From: Bradyrhizobium sp. CSA207
GTDB lineage: Bacteria > Pseudomonadota > Alphaproteobacteria > Rhizobiales > Xanthobacteraceae
Reading direction: 5' to 3'
NCBI RefSeq assembly: GCF_029051685.1
Contig: NZ_JAACFT010000004.1
Coordinates: 62,001 to 126,000 of the forward strand
Length of the DNA stretch: 64,000 nt
In this document: positions 29,215 to 37,327 of the stretch, in pieces
Layout: every line of letters starts with the position of its first letter
Position numbering within the stretch: position 1 is the first letter of the stretch
Notes under the pieces: model-generated
Seen by the model: the letters and a program-made list of their open reading frames with translations, nothing else
What the model was told of the DNA's origin: nothing
Database searches by the model: none
Translations under genes and position numbers: made by a program

Positions 29215-29865
29215 CTACTCCGCCGACAGCCGCACCATCTGGCGGCCGCCATTCATTTCTTTGAGGTTGTTGACGAAGTTTTCCGGACGCTGCCAGCGGT
29301 ACGGGACCTTCAATCCCATGAATTCCGCGATGTCACCGATGAAGCCCGTGCAGTTGGTGGTCTCGGCGTTCCAGACCGGCGAGCTCGCCTGCAGTTTCCT
29401 AATGTAGGCGAACACGCGCTTTGCGTCGGCCTCGTTCAGGTAGACGCGGTAGCTGGCCGTCAAATAGTCCGGATCGAGATCGCCATAGCTCGCGCCGGTC
29501 TCCGATGGCACCCAGGTGAGGTGACCGAGCACGTAGGCCCAGGTATCGCCAGCCGGCGTCAGGCCTGCAACCTCGACTGCGCGCTCGCTGGTCTTACCGT
29601 ACCAGACGAAGGCATGGCCCCAACTCGCGGCCGTGCGGGCGCGGAAGTCGACGTAGTAGGGACCTTTCTCCACGCGCGCGACCGGCCGCCGCGTCGATTG
29701 CGGCGCCGGTCGCGATGCGGCGGTGTCGGTCGAGACAAGCGCATTTGCCTCGGCAATGCGCTTGTTTGCTTCGTGGGCCGATGCCGATGGCGTTGTGCAC
29801 GCGATCATGGTCGCGAGGGCGAACCCTGCGAGCAGGCAGTATCCCGGTCGATCAGGTTTGGTCAT
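29215..29865 (-). CDS. Secreted conserved protein, possibly a permuted NlpC/P60-like hydrolase
   Basis: 216 residues with a signal peptide (about 1-30, ending in SASA; an inner ATMIAC could be a weak lipobox). The mature part has a histidine in SWGHAFVWYGK (about 83-93) and a later cysteine in TTNCTGFIGDIAEFMGL (about 170). A conserved His before a conserved Cys is the order seen in circularly permuted NlpC/P60-type cysteine hydrolases. That is only a resemblance from reading the sequence, so the enzyme role is a guess. No operon partner. Confidence 0.6.
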   Translation of the reverse strand: MTKPDRPGYCLLAGFALATMIACTTPSASAHEANKRIAEANALVSTDTAASRPAPQSTRRPVARVEKGPYYVDFRARTAASWGHAFVWYGKTSERAVEVAGLTPAGDTWAYVLGHLTWVPSETGASYGDLDPDYLTASYRVYLNEADAKRVFAYIRKLQASSPVWNAETTNCTGFIGDIAEFMGLKVPYRWQRPENFVNNLKEMNGGRQMVRLSAE

Positions 29866-29913
29866 TACGTCGTGCCCCTCGACTGTCGGTCGTTCACGCA
29901 GCCAAGTTGCGCG

Positions 29914-30111
29914 TCAGTAGCGCGACACGACCGGGCCGGGCGCCTTGCCGATCGGGGTCTTTCCAACCGGGCTCTTGCCAATCGGCATCTTGCCGATCGG
30001 CGCCTGCTCCTGGGCATAGATGGGCTGCCGGCGCGGCAGATCCGCAGCGTTCGCAGCCGTCACCAGAGCAAACGTAGCACCCACGACAAATACAATCTTC
30101 TTCACAGTCAT
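29914..30111 (-). CDS. Small secreted protein with PIGK repeats, 65 aa
   Basis: From the ATG at 30111 (MTVKKIVFVVGATFALVTAANA) a clear signal peptide runs to about residue 22. The short mature part carries four tandem five-residue repeats of the form (P/M)IGK(x): PIGKMPIGKSPVGKTPIGK. A basic, proline- and lysine-rich repeat suggests binding to anionic cell-wall or envelope surfaces, or an antimicrobial-like peptide. Neither is shown. The gene stands alone, 49 bp before the leftward hydrolase-like gene. Confidence 0.65.
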   Translation of the reverse strand: MTVKKIVFVVGATFALVTAANAADLPRRQPIYAQEQAPIGKMPIGKSPVGKTPIGKAPGPVVSRY

Positions 30112-30284
30112 ACCCCTGAAGGTTTGGTCCAAACACGGCAGTGCCGTGCCCCCAGACACGCCCCACAGATGCGCGTCGGAATGCGTCTACAGTGCGGCAG
30201 ACGCGGGACATGTTGGCGGCATCTGTCGGGCGTGCGGCAGATGTGATGTGCGTCCAGGTGTTTCGGCGCCGCGCCGCGCGCTCG

Positions 30285-31001
30285 TCAGCGATCGGCGCTC
30301 AGGCGGAAATGCATCTCGATCTTTGTGGGCGATGCTTCGCTGGCAACGTACCAGGGCGAATAGCCGGGCGTGGGATCCGGATCGGAGGAAAGATCAATCG
30401 GCCAGGTTTGCGTTGGAATGCCCGGGAGCGTGAGCCTGACGAGGCGGTGGCGCGTCTTGTACGTCAACGACGCGGAGCCAATGATCGCCGGACGGTCACC
30501 ATCATGAGCGCGCCAGTTCGCGGCCGGCGATGCCATCGCATATCCCCGCGCTTCCTCGACCTCGATCCGCACGTCGTCCTTGTTATCCGGCAGGGTCATT
30601 CCGGCGGGTAGCCGGAACTCAAGCTCGAGGGTCATGAAGCCGTGGCTGAGATAAGGCGAGCGGATCAATTCGTACCACGCCCACCAGGCCAGGCCTGCTG
30701 TGATAAGCATAACCGTGACGGCAAAGGGGAAAGACAGCCGCGTCTCGGTGCGAACTGCGGCGCTGGATGTGTCCGCAACGGACGGAGCCGCACTGTTTCG
30801 AGCGAAGCCAATGCGCGTGAACAGCCAGATGCCTGCGATGAGGCCGACCACGCCGCCTATCGGGCCGACGTCGAAGAATGCACCCATGGCGATCCCGCCA
30901 TCGCGGTCCGGCCCGGCCAGCATGATCACCAGCGCTGCAAGCGCGGACCAGCCGGCGAGCATTCCGAGCAGAGCGGAGAGGAGACCAAGGACGAAGCGCA
31001 T
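30285..31001 (-). CDS. Membrane protein of unknown function, 238 aa
   Basis: Membrane segments at about 3-29, 40-60 and 92-112 are followed by a C-terminal domain of about 125 residues that ends in TKIEMHFRLSADR and looks beta-rich. The start (MRFVLGLLSALLGMLAGWSA) is supported by the hydrophobic run directly after it. I do not recognise the family. No clear operon partner. Confidence 0.65.
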   Translation of the reverse strand: MRFVLGLLSALLGMLAGWSALAALVIMLAGPDRDGGIAMGAFFDVGPIGGVVGLIAGIWLFTRIGFARNSAAPSVADTSSAAVRTETRLSFPFAVTVMLITAGLAWWAWYELIRSPYLSHGFMTLELEFRLPAGMTLPDNKDDVRIEVEEARGYAMASPAANWRAHDGDRPAIIGSASLTYKTRHRLVRLTLPGIPTQTWPIDLSSDPDPTPGYSPWYVASEASPTKIEMHFRLSADR

Positions 31002-31052
31002 CCGTAGTTGGTCGCACCGAGATGGATCGCGGTTCGAAACCCGGTGCGGGTG

Positions 31053-31841
31053 TCAGCCAATCCGAAATTCGTTGGTCAGCTCGCCGATGCCGTCGACCGC
31101 GACCGTCACAATATTGACCGGCTCCTTCATCACGCCGACACCGACCGAGGTGCCGACGGCGATGAGGTCGCCGGGGAGCAGCGTCATGTCGTGCGAGATC
31201 TTACTGACCAGTTCCTCGGCGCTGAAAATCATATCCGCGATCGGATAGTTCTGCCGCTCCACGCCGTTGAGAATGGTGCGGACAGTGAGCTTGGCGGGAT
31301 CGAGGCCGGTCGCGATCACCGGACCGAACGGGCCGTAATCGTCGATGCCCTTGGCGCGCGCCCATTGGGCGAAGGTGGGATCGCGGGTGAGGATGTCGTT
31401 GGCGGTGATGTCGTTGACGCAGGTGTAGCCGAAGATGAAGGCGCGGGCCTCGGCGGGAGAAACGCGGGCGCAGGTCCTGCCGATGACGATGCCGAGCTCG
31501 CCCTCATAGGTGGTCTTGCCATCGTAGGAGGTGGGGCGGCGGATCACGGCGCCGGGCGCTGCGATGCTGGTGGTAGCCTTCAGCAGATAGAGCGGCTCGG
31601 GCGGCTCGGGCTGGTTGAGCTTTGTGGCGAGCGCGTGAAAATTGTTCCAGAGCGCGACGATCTTGCTGGGCGCGCAGGGTGCCAGCAGCTCGACCTCGGC
31701 CAGCGCCAGCGTCTTGCCGCTCGCCTTGTTCAGGCCAAACATCTCGCCCTCATGCACGCTGATGCCGGATGGCGTCAGCGTGCCGAAGCCGGTTGCGCCG
31801 TGGCGGAAGCGCAGCCATTTGGTCACTTCGCCAGCCATCAT
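31053..31841 (-). CDS. Fumarylacetoacetate hydrolase-family protein
   Basis: 262 residues with the FAH-fold core: YEGELGIVIGRTCARVS (metal-binding Glu), FIFGYTCVNDITAND and GDLIAVGTSVGVG near the C-terminus. Family members are hydrolases, hydratases or decarboxylases of 2-keto acids from aromatic or sugar breakdown. Its ATG overlaps the stop of the upstream ketopantoate reductase-like gene (4 bp), so the two form an operon and probably act on related 2-oxo acids. The substrate is not determinable. Confidence 0.9.
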   Translation of the reverse strand: MMAGEVTKWLRFRHGATGFGTLTPSGISVHEGEMFGLNKASGKTLALAEVELLAPCAPSKIVALWNNFHALATKLNQPEPPEPLYLLKATTSIAAPGAVIRRPTSYDGKTTYEGELGIVIGRTCARVSPAEARAFIFGYTCVNDITANDILTRDPTFAQWARAKGIDDYGPFGPVIATGLDPAKLTVRTILNGVERQNYPIADMIFSAEELVSKISHDMTLLPGDLIAVGTSVGVGVMKEPVNIVTVAVDGIGELTNEFRIG

Positions 31842-32857
31842 GCCACCGCCAATGCGCGCGGATCGGCCGGCGCCGAGACGCCGTCATAGAGCCCGGCGAT
31901 GCGGGCGCGCTGGGTCACCATCGCCAGCACCGAGTCCAGCGCGGGCGTGGCGATCCCGGTCATGCGGCCCATCTCCTGCACGACGGTGACGAGCGGATCG
32001 ATCTCCATCGGGCGGCCTCGCTCGAGATCCTGAAGCATCGAGGTCTTGTGCGCGCCGACCTTGCGGGCGCCTTCGATGCGGCGCTCGACATCGACGCGGA
32101 ATTTGACGCCAAAGGCCTCGGCGATGCCTTGCGTCTCCACCATGATCGCCCGCGACAGCGCCCGCGTCGCAGGATCGGTGCAGATCACGTCGAGGGTCGC
32201 ATGGGTCAGCGCGCTGATCGGGTTGAAGCAGACATTGCCCCACAGTTTTAGCCAGATCTCGTCGCGGATACGGTCGAGCACAGGCGCTTTCATGCCGGCG
32301 GCGACGAAAAGATCGGCGAGGCGCTGCACATCCGGCGTGATCTCGCCAGAGGGCTCGCCGAGCGGGAAATTGTTGCCGTAGACGTGACGGATCACGCCGG
32401 GTGCCTCGATCTCGGTCGCGGGATAGACGATGCAGCCGATGGCGCGTTCGGCGCCAAGCTCGCGCCACTGCCGCCCGCCGGGATCGATGCTCTCCAGCGT
32501 GGTGTTCTCGTATGGGCCGCCGTGCTTGTAGAAGTACCAATAGGGGATGCCGTTGACCGCGGTTACGATGCGGGTGTGGGGCCCGAGCAGCGGCTGTATC
32601 TTCTCGATCACGCCGGTGATCGAATGCGCCTTCAGCGTGATGATGACGTAGTCCTGCACGCCGAGCTCGGCGGCATCGTCGGTGCAGCGCGGATAGACGG
32701 TGTGCGTCTCCTCGCCCGCAAGCAGCGTCAGGCCGCGCCCGCGCATCGCGGCAAGGTGCGCACCGCGTGCGATCAGGCTGACATCGGCGCCCGCGCGTGC
32801 GAGCTGAACTCCGAGATATCCGCCGATCGCGCCGGCGCCGTAGATGCAGATCTTCAT
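31838..32857 (-). CDS. Ketopantoate reductase-family oxidoreductase (PanE/ApbA-like)
   Basis: 339 residues from the ATG at 32857 (MKICIYGAGAIGGYLGVQLA); the longer open frame upstream runs into a palindromic repeat and is not coding. The N-terminal Rossmann motif GAGAIGG binds NADP(H). The C-terminal helical domain has KLWGNVCFNPISALTHATLD, typical of the family. It may make pantoate, but pairing with a FAH hydrolase suggests a catabolic 2-keto-acid reductase instead. Confidence 0.9.
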   Translation of the reverse strand: MKICIYGAGAIGGYLGVQLARAGADVSLIARGAHLAAMRGRGLTLLAGEETHTVYPRCTDDAAELGVQDYVIITLKAHSITGVIEKIQPLLGPHTRIVTAVNGIPYWYFYKHGGPYENTTLESIDPGGRQWRELGAERAIGCIVYPATEIEAPGVIRHVYGNNFPLGEPSGEITPDVQRLADLFVAAGMKAPVLDRIRDEIWLKLWGNVCFNPISALTHATLDVICTDPATRALSRAIMVETQGIAEAFGVKFRVDVERRIEGARKVGAHKTSMLQDLERGRPMEIDPLVTVVQEMGRMTGIATPALDSVLAMVTQRARIAGLYDGVSAPADPRALAVA

Positions 32858-32920
32858 GAAATCCTCGCGGGACCAAAATTGGTCGTTTATTCGATCGTTC
32901 ACGCCACAGGCTCTCTGTAC

Positions 32921-33044
32921 CTCTCCCGCTTGCGGGAGAGGTCGACGCGCTCGAAGAGCGCGGCGGGTGAGGGCTCTATCCTCTTGGGGAGTCTCCCTGG
33001 CGGAGACACCCTCTCCCCAACCCTCTCCCGCAAGCGGGAGAGGG
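32921..33044. repeat. Intergenic palindromic repeat, CTCTCCC...GGGAGAG family (copy 2 of 4)
   Basis: It starts with ctctcccgcttgcgggagag and ends with the same hairpin; the middle has ggcgggtgagggctc and ggagacaccctctccccaac. It lies between the leftward PanE-like gene start and the CBS gene stop. Confidence 0.85.
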
Positions 33045-33091
33045 GGCGCGCCTTTTTCCATGGCTGCAGTTCAGGAAGGGCGACGACGCCT

Positions 33092-33520
33092 TCAGGCTGC
33101 TGCTTGCGGCGTGCCGTTGATCGCTTCGTCCATGGCAGCGGCGATGTCGCGCATGCTGATGACGGAGACGAGGCTGTAATCGTCGATCACCGGCAGATGG
33201 CGGATGTGATTCCGGTTCATCAAGTGCCGGACGTGCTCGATCGTGTCGCTCGAGGTGCAGGAGACGAGCTGCTGTACCGAGACGAGCTGCGAGACCTTGA
33301 CGTTGACGGCGCCCGCGCCGTGCTCGGCGACGGCGCGCACCACGTCGCGCTCGGTGAACATGCCGACGGCGGTGTTTCCTTCCGAGCGGACCACGTCCTT
33401 GACCACCAGCGCGCTGATGTTGTTGGCGCGCATCAGCTTGGCGGCGATACCCACTGTTTCGTTCATTCGCACCGTGACAACGCGCGGCGTCTTCTTGCGC
33501 AGAATGTCTCCGACCAGCAT
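33092..33520 (-). CDS. CBS-domain pair protein
   Basis: 142 residues from the ATG at 33520 (MLVGDILRKKTPRVVTVRMN). Two CBS domains (about 8-65 and 75-132) form one Bateman module, which usually binds adenine nucleotides such as AMP, ATP or NADH. The glycine-aspartate boundary motifs GMFTERDVVRAVAE and VSVISMRDIAAAMDE are intact. It lacks any catalytic domain, so it would act as a sensor or regulator. A GntR-type operator (33555-33571) lies 35 bp upstream, tying it to the oxalate genes. Confidence 0.9.
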   Translation of the reverse strand: MLVGDILRKKTPRVVTVRMNETVGIAAKLMRANNISALVVKDVVRSEGNTAVGMFTERDVVRAVAEHGAGAVNVKVSQLVSVQQLVSCTSSDTIEHVRHLMNRNHIRHLPVIDDYSLVSVISMRDIAAAMDEAINGTPQAAA

Positions 33521-33554
33521 TGCAACCTCCCTGGGTGAATGATGCGAGGAAGTG

Positions 33555-33571
33555 TGGTATACATAATGCCA
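33555..33571. promoter_or_regulatory. Candidate GntR operator, site A (upstream of CBS gene)
   Basis: TGGTATACATAATGCCA: inverted half-sites TGGTAT and ATGCCA with a 5-bp spacer. One of six such sites in the window; 35 bp from the CBS start codon. Confidence 0.7.
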
Positions 33572-33646
33572 ATCGTCAAGCGTTGGATTTGGTTGATCCG
33601 AAAAATTCTTCCGGCAGGAATACTGACGTTTATCGCGGGTCCCAAA

Positions 33647-33677
33647 ACAAAAGGGGCGCATTGCTGCGCCCCTTTTT
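33647..33677 (-). terminator. Terminator of the first MFS gene
   Basis: Hairpin aaaggggcgca / tgcgccccttt; read on the minus strand it is followed by ttttgtttt. It lies between the MFS stop and the CBS promoter, keeping them separate units. Confidence 0.85.
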
Positions 33678-33701
33678 CAACTGTGCAAAGGCCTGTGGTC
33701 G

Positions 33702-35024
33702 CTACGCCGTCTCGGTCTTGGCGTTGCCGGTCGCAGGGCTGGCGCTTTCGGCTTCCTTGCCGAGGATGAAAGAGCGGCGCAGCGGCTTGATGACGAACAG
33801 CGCCATCAGCGCTGCCGTCGCGTTCAGCGCGACCGCCACAACGAACACGGCTTTCCAGCCGTAGGCGGCCGAGATCACGCTCGCCAGCGGGACCAGGAGC
33901 GAAGCGGTACCCTTCGCAGTGTAGAGCATGCCGTTGTTGGTGGTCGCGTATTTCGAGCCGAAGGTGTCGCCGCAGGTCGCGGGGAACAGCGAGTAGATCT
34001 CGCCGAACACGCCGAAGTAAATTGCGGTCGCGAGCACGAAAACGATCGGAACGTGACCGTAGGTCGATAGCGCCAGCAGCATCAGCGCGGCCGTGCCGAA
34101 GGCGATGAACATGGTGTGCTCGCGGCCGATCGTGTCGGAGACCCAGCCGAAGAACGGCCGGCCGAAGCCGTCGAAGATGCGGTCGAGCGAGATCGCAAAG
34201 GTCAGCGCCGCCATCTGAAAGCCGGCCAGCGTGACCGGCGTGTCGGCGATCTTGAAATCGCGCGCGATCGGCGCGATCTGCGCCGCCGTCATCAGGCCGC
34301 CGGAAGCGACCATGACGAAGACGAGGTACATCACCCAGAAAATAGGGCTCCGCAGCACCTGCGGCGGGGTGAAGTCGATCTTGGTCTGCGGCAGGTTGAG
34401 CTGCTTCTTCTTGGGCGGGATCGCGAGCCGCGGCGGCTGGATGAAGAAGGCGAGCACGAAGACGATCAGGCCCTGGCCGATACCGAAGGTGAAGAACGCG
34501 CCCTGGTAGCCGCTCGATGCGATCATGGTCGCGATCGGCACCACGGTGATTGCGGCGCCTGCGCCAAAGCCTGCGGCAGTCGCGCCGGCGGCGAGGCCGC
34601 GGCGATCGGGAAACCATTTCAGCGCATTGCCGACGCAGGTGCCGTACACGGCGCCTGCGCCCATGCCGCCGACGATCGCTGCCGCATAGAGCAGGGTGAG
34701 CGAGTCAGCGTAGGAGTTGAGGATCCAGGACAGCGCGATCATGACGCCGCCGAACATGATGACGATGCGCGGGCCATATTTGTCGACGAACCAGGCTTCG
34801 ATCGGAACGAGCCAGGTCTCGGTGACGACGAAGATGGTGAAGGCGAGCTGGATCGCGGCGCGGCCCCAATGGTGAACCGCATCGATCGGATCGACGAACA
34901 GCGTCCAGCCATATTGCAGGTTGGCAATCATCGCCATGCAGACGATGCCCATGCCGAGTTGGAGCCAGCGGAAACCGGTTCGAAGGGGCGCAGCGGTCAC
35001 GGCGCCGTCCGTGCTGGAAATCAT
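33702..35024 (-). CDS. oxlT: MFS carrier of the oxalate/formate antiporter family (1)
   Basis: 440 residues from the ATG at 35024 (MISSTDGAVTAAPL). Twelve membrane segments; the opening LGMGIVCMAMIANLQYGWTLF is typical of OxlT-like carriers, and GAGAVYGTCVGNALKWFPDRRGLAAG marks the segment 4-5 region. OxlT exchanges external oxalate(2-) for internal formate(-). A second, similar gene follows upstream on the same strand. A ribosome site (ggaggt) and operator site B precede it, and it ends at a strong terminator, so it is a separate transcription unit. The substrate is inferred from family and gene neighbourhood. Confidence 0.88.
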   Translation of the reverse strand: MISSTDGAVTAAPLRTGFRWLQLGMGIVCMAMIANLQYGWTLFVDPIDAVHHWGRAAIQLAFTIFVVTETWLVPIEAWFVDKYGPRIVIMFGGVMIALSWILNSYADSLTLLYAAAIVGGMGAGAVYGTCVGNALKWFPDRRGLAAGATAAGFGAGAAITVVPIATMIASSGYQGAFFTFGIGQGLIVFVLAFFIQPPRLAIPPKKKQLNLPQTKIDFTPPQVLRSPIFWVMYLVFVMVASGGLMTAAQIAPIARDFKIADTPVTLAGFQMAALTFAISLDRIFDGFGRPFFGWVSDTIGREHTMFIAFGTAALMLLALSTYGHVPIVFVLATAIYFGVFGEIYSLFPATCGDTFGSKYATTNNGMLYTAKGTASLLVPLASVISAAYGWKAVFVVAVALNATAALMALFVIKPLRRSFILGKEAESASPATGNAKTETA

Positions 35025-35123
35025 CAACAACCTCCCATGGCGCCCGTCTGGTCGCAACACGTCGGCAAGATGACCTAGTGTCGCAAATCTTGTGGCTTAT
35101 CGTCGCAGGCGCAGCGGGGAGCT

Positions 35124-35140
35124 TGGTATACCATATTCCA
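35124..35140. promoter_or_regulatory. Candidate GntR operator, site B (upstream of first MFS gene)
   Basis: TGGTATACCATATTCCA: half-sites TGGTAT and ATTCCA, 5-bp spacer, one mismatch to the consensus. It lies 100 bp before the start at 35024. Confidence 0.65.
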
Positions 35141-35223
35141 GAATGCAAGCCCTATCTCCGGGTTCAATGCAGGGAAAATGCTCGGTTCCGTTCGGGTTAA
35201 AAGGAATCGAGCGAGCTTCGCGC

Positions 35224-35257
35224 AAACGAAAACGCCCGGCCGCGAGGCCGGGCGTCT
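35224..35257 (-). terminator. Terminator of the second MFS gene
   Basis: A nine-base GC stem (cgcccggcc / ggccgggcg, loop gcga), followed on the minus strand by ttttcgttt. Stop codon is 28 bp upstream. Confidence 0.85.
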
Positions 35258-35284
35258 TGCGCGAGATAGCGCTGGTGAGGCGCG

Positions 35285-36571
35285 TCAGGCAATCGCTTTG
35301 GCGACCACGATTTTGCGCCAGGGTTTCAGCACCGCGATCGCGAGCAGTGAAGCCAGGATGTTGGCGCCGGCCGCGATCATGAACACGTTGTCCCAATGAC
35401 CCGAGCCCTGCTGCATCAGGTTTGCGACCGGAACGAGCAGCGCGGCGGTGCCCTTTGCGGTGTAGAGCAGGCCCGCATTGGTGGTCGCGAACTTCGGGCC
35501 GAACGTGTCGGTGCAGGTCGAGGGGAACAACGAGTAGATCTCGCCCCAGGCGAAGAACACGAATCCCGACAGCAGCACGAACCAGATCGGGTCGTGGCCC
35601 CAGAGATAGAGCATCCAGATGCCGATGCCTTCCATGCCGAAGGCGATGAACATCGTGTTCTCGCGGCCGATCATGTCGGAGATCCAGCCGAAGAACGGGC
35701 GCGTCAGGCCGTTGAGCACGCGGTCGATCGTCGCCGCGAATGTCACCGCCGTCATGGTCATGCCGATCAGCGTCACCGGAATGCTGTCGACCTTCCAGTC
35801 GACGGCGATCGGCTTGAGGTTGGCGGTCACCATCAATCCGCCGGCGCCGACGATCACGAACATGAAATACATCAGCCAGAAGATCGGCTGACGGATCACC
35901 TCCGTCGGCTGATAGTTGCGCCGGCTTTGGATCACGTTGGCGTTCTGCGTCACTGCAGGGACTTGTCCGGTCTTTGGCGCGAACAAGAAGAAGGCGAGGA
36001 TCACAATGATGATGCCCTGCCCGAGACCGAAATAGAGGAAGGTGTTCTGGAAGCCGGAGTCCTTGATCATCGCCTGGATCGGCGCGACCGTCAGTGCCGA
36101 GCCGGCGCCGAAGCCGGCGGCCGTGATGCCGGCAGCCAGGCCGCGCTTGTCAGGAAACCATTTCAGCGCGTTGCCGACGCAGGTGCCGTAGACGCCACCT
36201 GCGCCGATGCCCGCGATGATCATGCCGAGATAGTAGCCGTTGAGCGAAGTCGCCTGGGCGTTGATGGCCCAGCCGATGCCGCAGAGTAGGCCGCCGACGA
36301 GAACGACGATGCGTGGACCATACTTGTCGACGAACCATCCTTCGACCGGCACGAGCCAGGTCTCGAACAGCACGAACAAGGTAAAGGCCCACTGGATCGA
36401 GGCGCGATCCCAGCCAAACTTCTTCTGGATGTCGGGGACGAAGAACGTCCAGCCGTACTGATAGTTGGCGATCATCACCATCGCCGCCACACCGACCGCC
36501 AGTTGCGTCCAGCGATAAGTGTCGCTGACGCGCGCGGCGGTAGGGACCGTTGCCTGCACCATGTCCGTCAT
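35285..36571 (-). CDS. oxlT: MFS carrier of the oxalate/formate antiporter family (2)
   Basis: 428 residues, twelve membrane segments. It closely resembles its neighbour: VGVAAMVMIANYQYGWTFFV at the first segment and GAGGVYGTCVGNALKWFPDKRGLAAG in the middle. Both are probably oxalate:formate exchangers or related carboxylate carriers. Two genes rather than one may give different affinities or directions. It has its own operator (site C, 52 bp upstream), ribosome site (ggaggc) and terminator, so it is transcribed separately from its paralogue. Confidence 0.9.
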   Translation of the reverse strand: MTDMVQATVPTAARVSDTYRWTQLAVGVAAMVMIANYQYGWTFFVPDIQKKFGWDRASIQWAFTLFVLFETWLVPVEGWFVDKYGPRIVVLVGGLLCGIGWAINAQATSLNGYYLGMIIAGIGAGGVYGTCVGNALKWFPDKRGLAAGITAAGFGAGSALTVAPIQAMIKDSGFQNTFLYFGLGQGIIIVILAFFLFAPKTGQVPAVTQNANVIQSRRNYQPTEVIRQPIFWLMYFMFVIVGAGGLMVTANLKPIAVDWKVDSIPVTLIGMTMTAVTFAATIDRVLNGLTRPFFGWISDMIGRENTMFIAFGMEGIGIWMLYLWGHDPIWFVLLSGFVFFAWGEIYSLFPSTCTDTFGPKFATTNAGLLYTAKGTAALLVPVANLMQQGSGHWDNVFMIAAGANILASLLAIAVLKPWRKIVVAKAIA

Positions 36572-36622
36572 AAAGCCTCCCGTGGCGCCTCTAATTTTTC
36601 TGCGAGCGCTGGAGCGGCATTC

Positions 36623-36639
36623 TTGTATTCATTATGCCA
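36623..36639. promoter_or_regulatory. Candidate GntR operator, site C (upstream of second MFS gene)
   Basis: TTGTATTCATTATGCCA: right half-site ATGCCA perfect, left half TTGTAT one change from TGGTAT. It lies 52 bp before the start at 36571. Confidence 0.6.
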
Positions 36640-36724
36640 AGGTTCAAGCGCTGGTCCGGTCACCGTGCGCAAATGCCGCAGGTCCTCTCCGGTTGCGGCT
36701 GTGACTCGGGACAACGCAAATAGA

Positions 36725-36749
36725 AATGGCCCCGTCGTGCGGGGCCATT
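36725..36749 (-). terminator. Terminator of the 45-residue gene
   Basis: A nine-base stem aatggcccc / ggggccatt with a 7-base loop. The minus strand continues with tctattt. It lies about 70 bp after the small gene's stop. Confidence 0.75.
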
Positions 36750-36820
36750 CATCAAAAGTCGTATGTGGACGATTCTGAGACCGCGGCGGCTCGGCGCGCT
36801 TGCGGCTCAGGAAGCGCTGG

Positions 36821-36958
36821 TTACAGGCCGAAGCGGGGCTGGTCGCCGTTATGATTCGAGATCTCGGCGCTCGCCATCAGGAAGCGGTCCACGGCGGCCA
36901 TGAAACGCGCGAACAGCGAGGTGGAGGGGGCGAGAGCGACGGAAGCGGTCTTGGACAT
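36821..36958 (-). CDS. 45-residue protein in the oxalate regulon
   Basis: An ATG at 36958 after a good ribosome site (aaaggga) opens 45 codons ending in TAA at 36821: MSKTASVALAPSTSLFAR... ending ISNHNGDQPRFGL. The middle is a likely amphipathic helix (LFARFMAAVDRFLMAS). It has no signal peptide or cysteines. It carries its own operator (site D, 57 bp upstream) and terminator, so it is an independent small transcription unit and not a leader of the MFS gene. Short Bradyrhizobium proteins with an NGDxPR-like tail exist, but I know no function for them. Confidence 0.75.
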   Translation of the reverse strand: MSKTASVALAPSTSLFARFMAAVDRFLMASAEISNHNGDQPRFGL

Positions 36959-37327
36959 CGGGATTCCCTTTCTTGAGACGGTCAGTATTCCTGTCTCATT
37001 TCGAGGGGTAATCTATGTATACCAGATGCCAATGTCCATGCCCGCTATTGCATAGCAGCATTTAACTCGCCGCATTGCAGCATAATGATGCGTTAACGGC
37101 GCCGTCCGGGCTTAAGGTTGCCGCCGAACCGAGGTGCTGACGGCTAAAATGCCCTCTCCCGTCGCAGAATGACGTAAAGGCGGGAGGTGCGTTGTCCCGC
37201 TGGGAAGCGGACCGGCGCGACTTTGGGTGCCAATTCCTACCGCGCTGCAATGGACCGGGTATTGGCAGGGCTACACAAAGCCGCTAGTGGTCTGCCCCCT
37301 TTTTCCAATCATCCGTCAGAGTGGTTC
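36959..37327. other. Intergenic region upstream of the 45-residue gene and the Hsp70-like gene
   Basis: A 369-bp divergent region. It holds operator D near the leftward small gene. The part at 37040-37180 is relatively AT-richer and may contain promoters. I see no coding signal; an open frame extends upstream of the Hsp70-like start but lacks protein character. Confidence 0.6.
37015..37031. promoter_or_regulatory. Candidate GntR operator, site D (upstream of 45-residue gene)
   Basis: ATGTATACCAGATGCCA: right half-site perfect; left half ATGTAT differs at two positions. The spacer core ACCAG matches sites B, E and F in ACCA. Confidence 0.6.

Noticed and set aside
32857..33061. An extended N-terminus for the PanE-like protein
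   Set aside because: The extension translates a palindromic repeat (MEKGAPPLPLAGEGWGEG), a common artefact.
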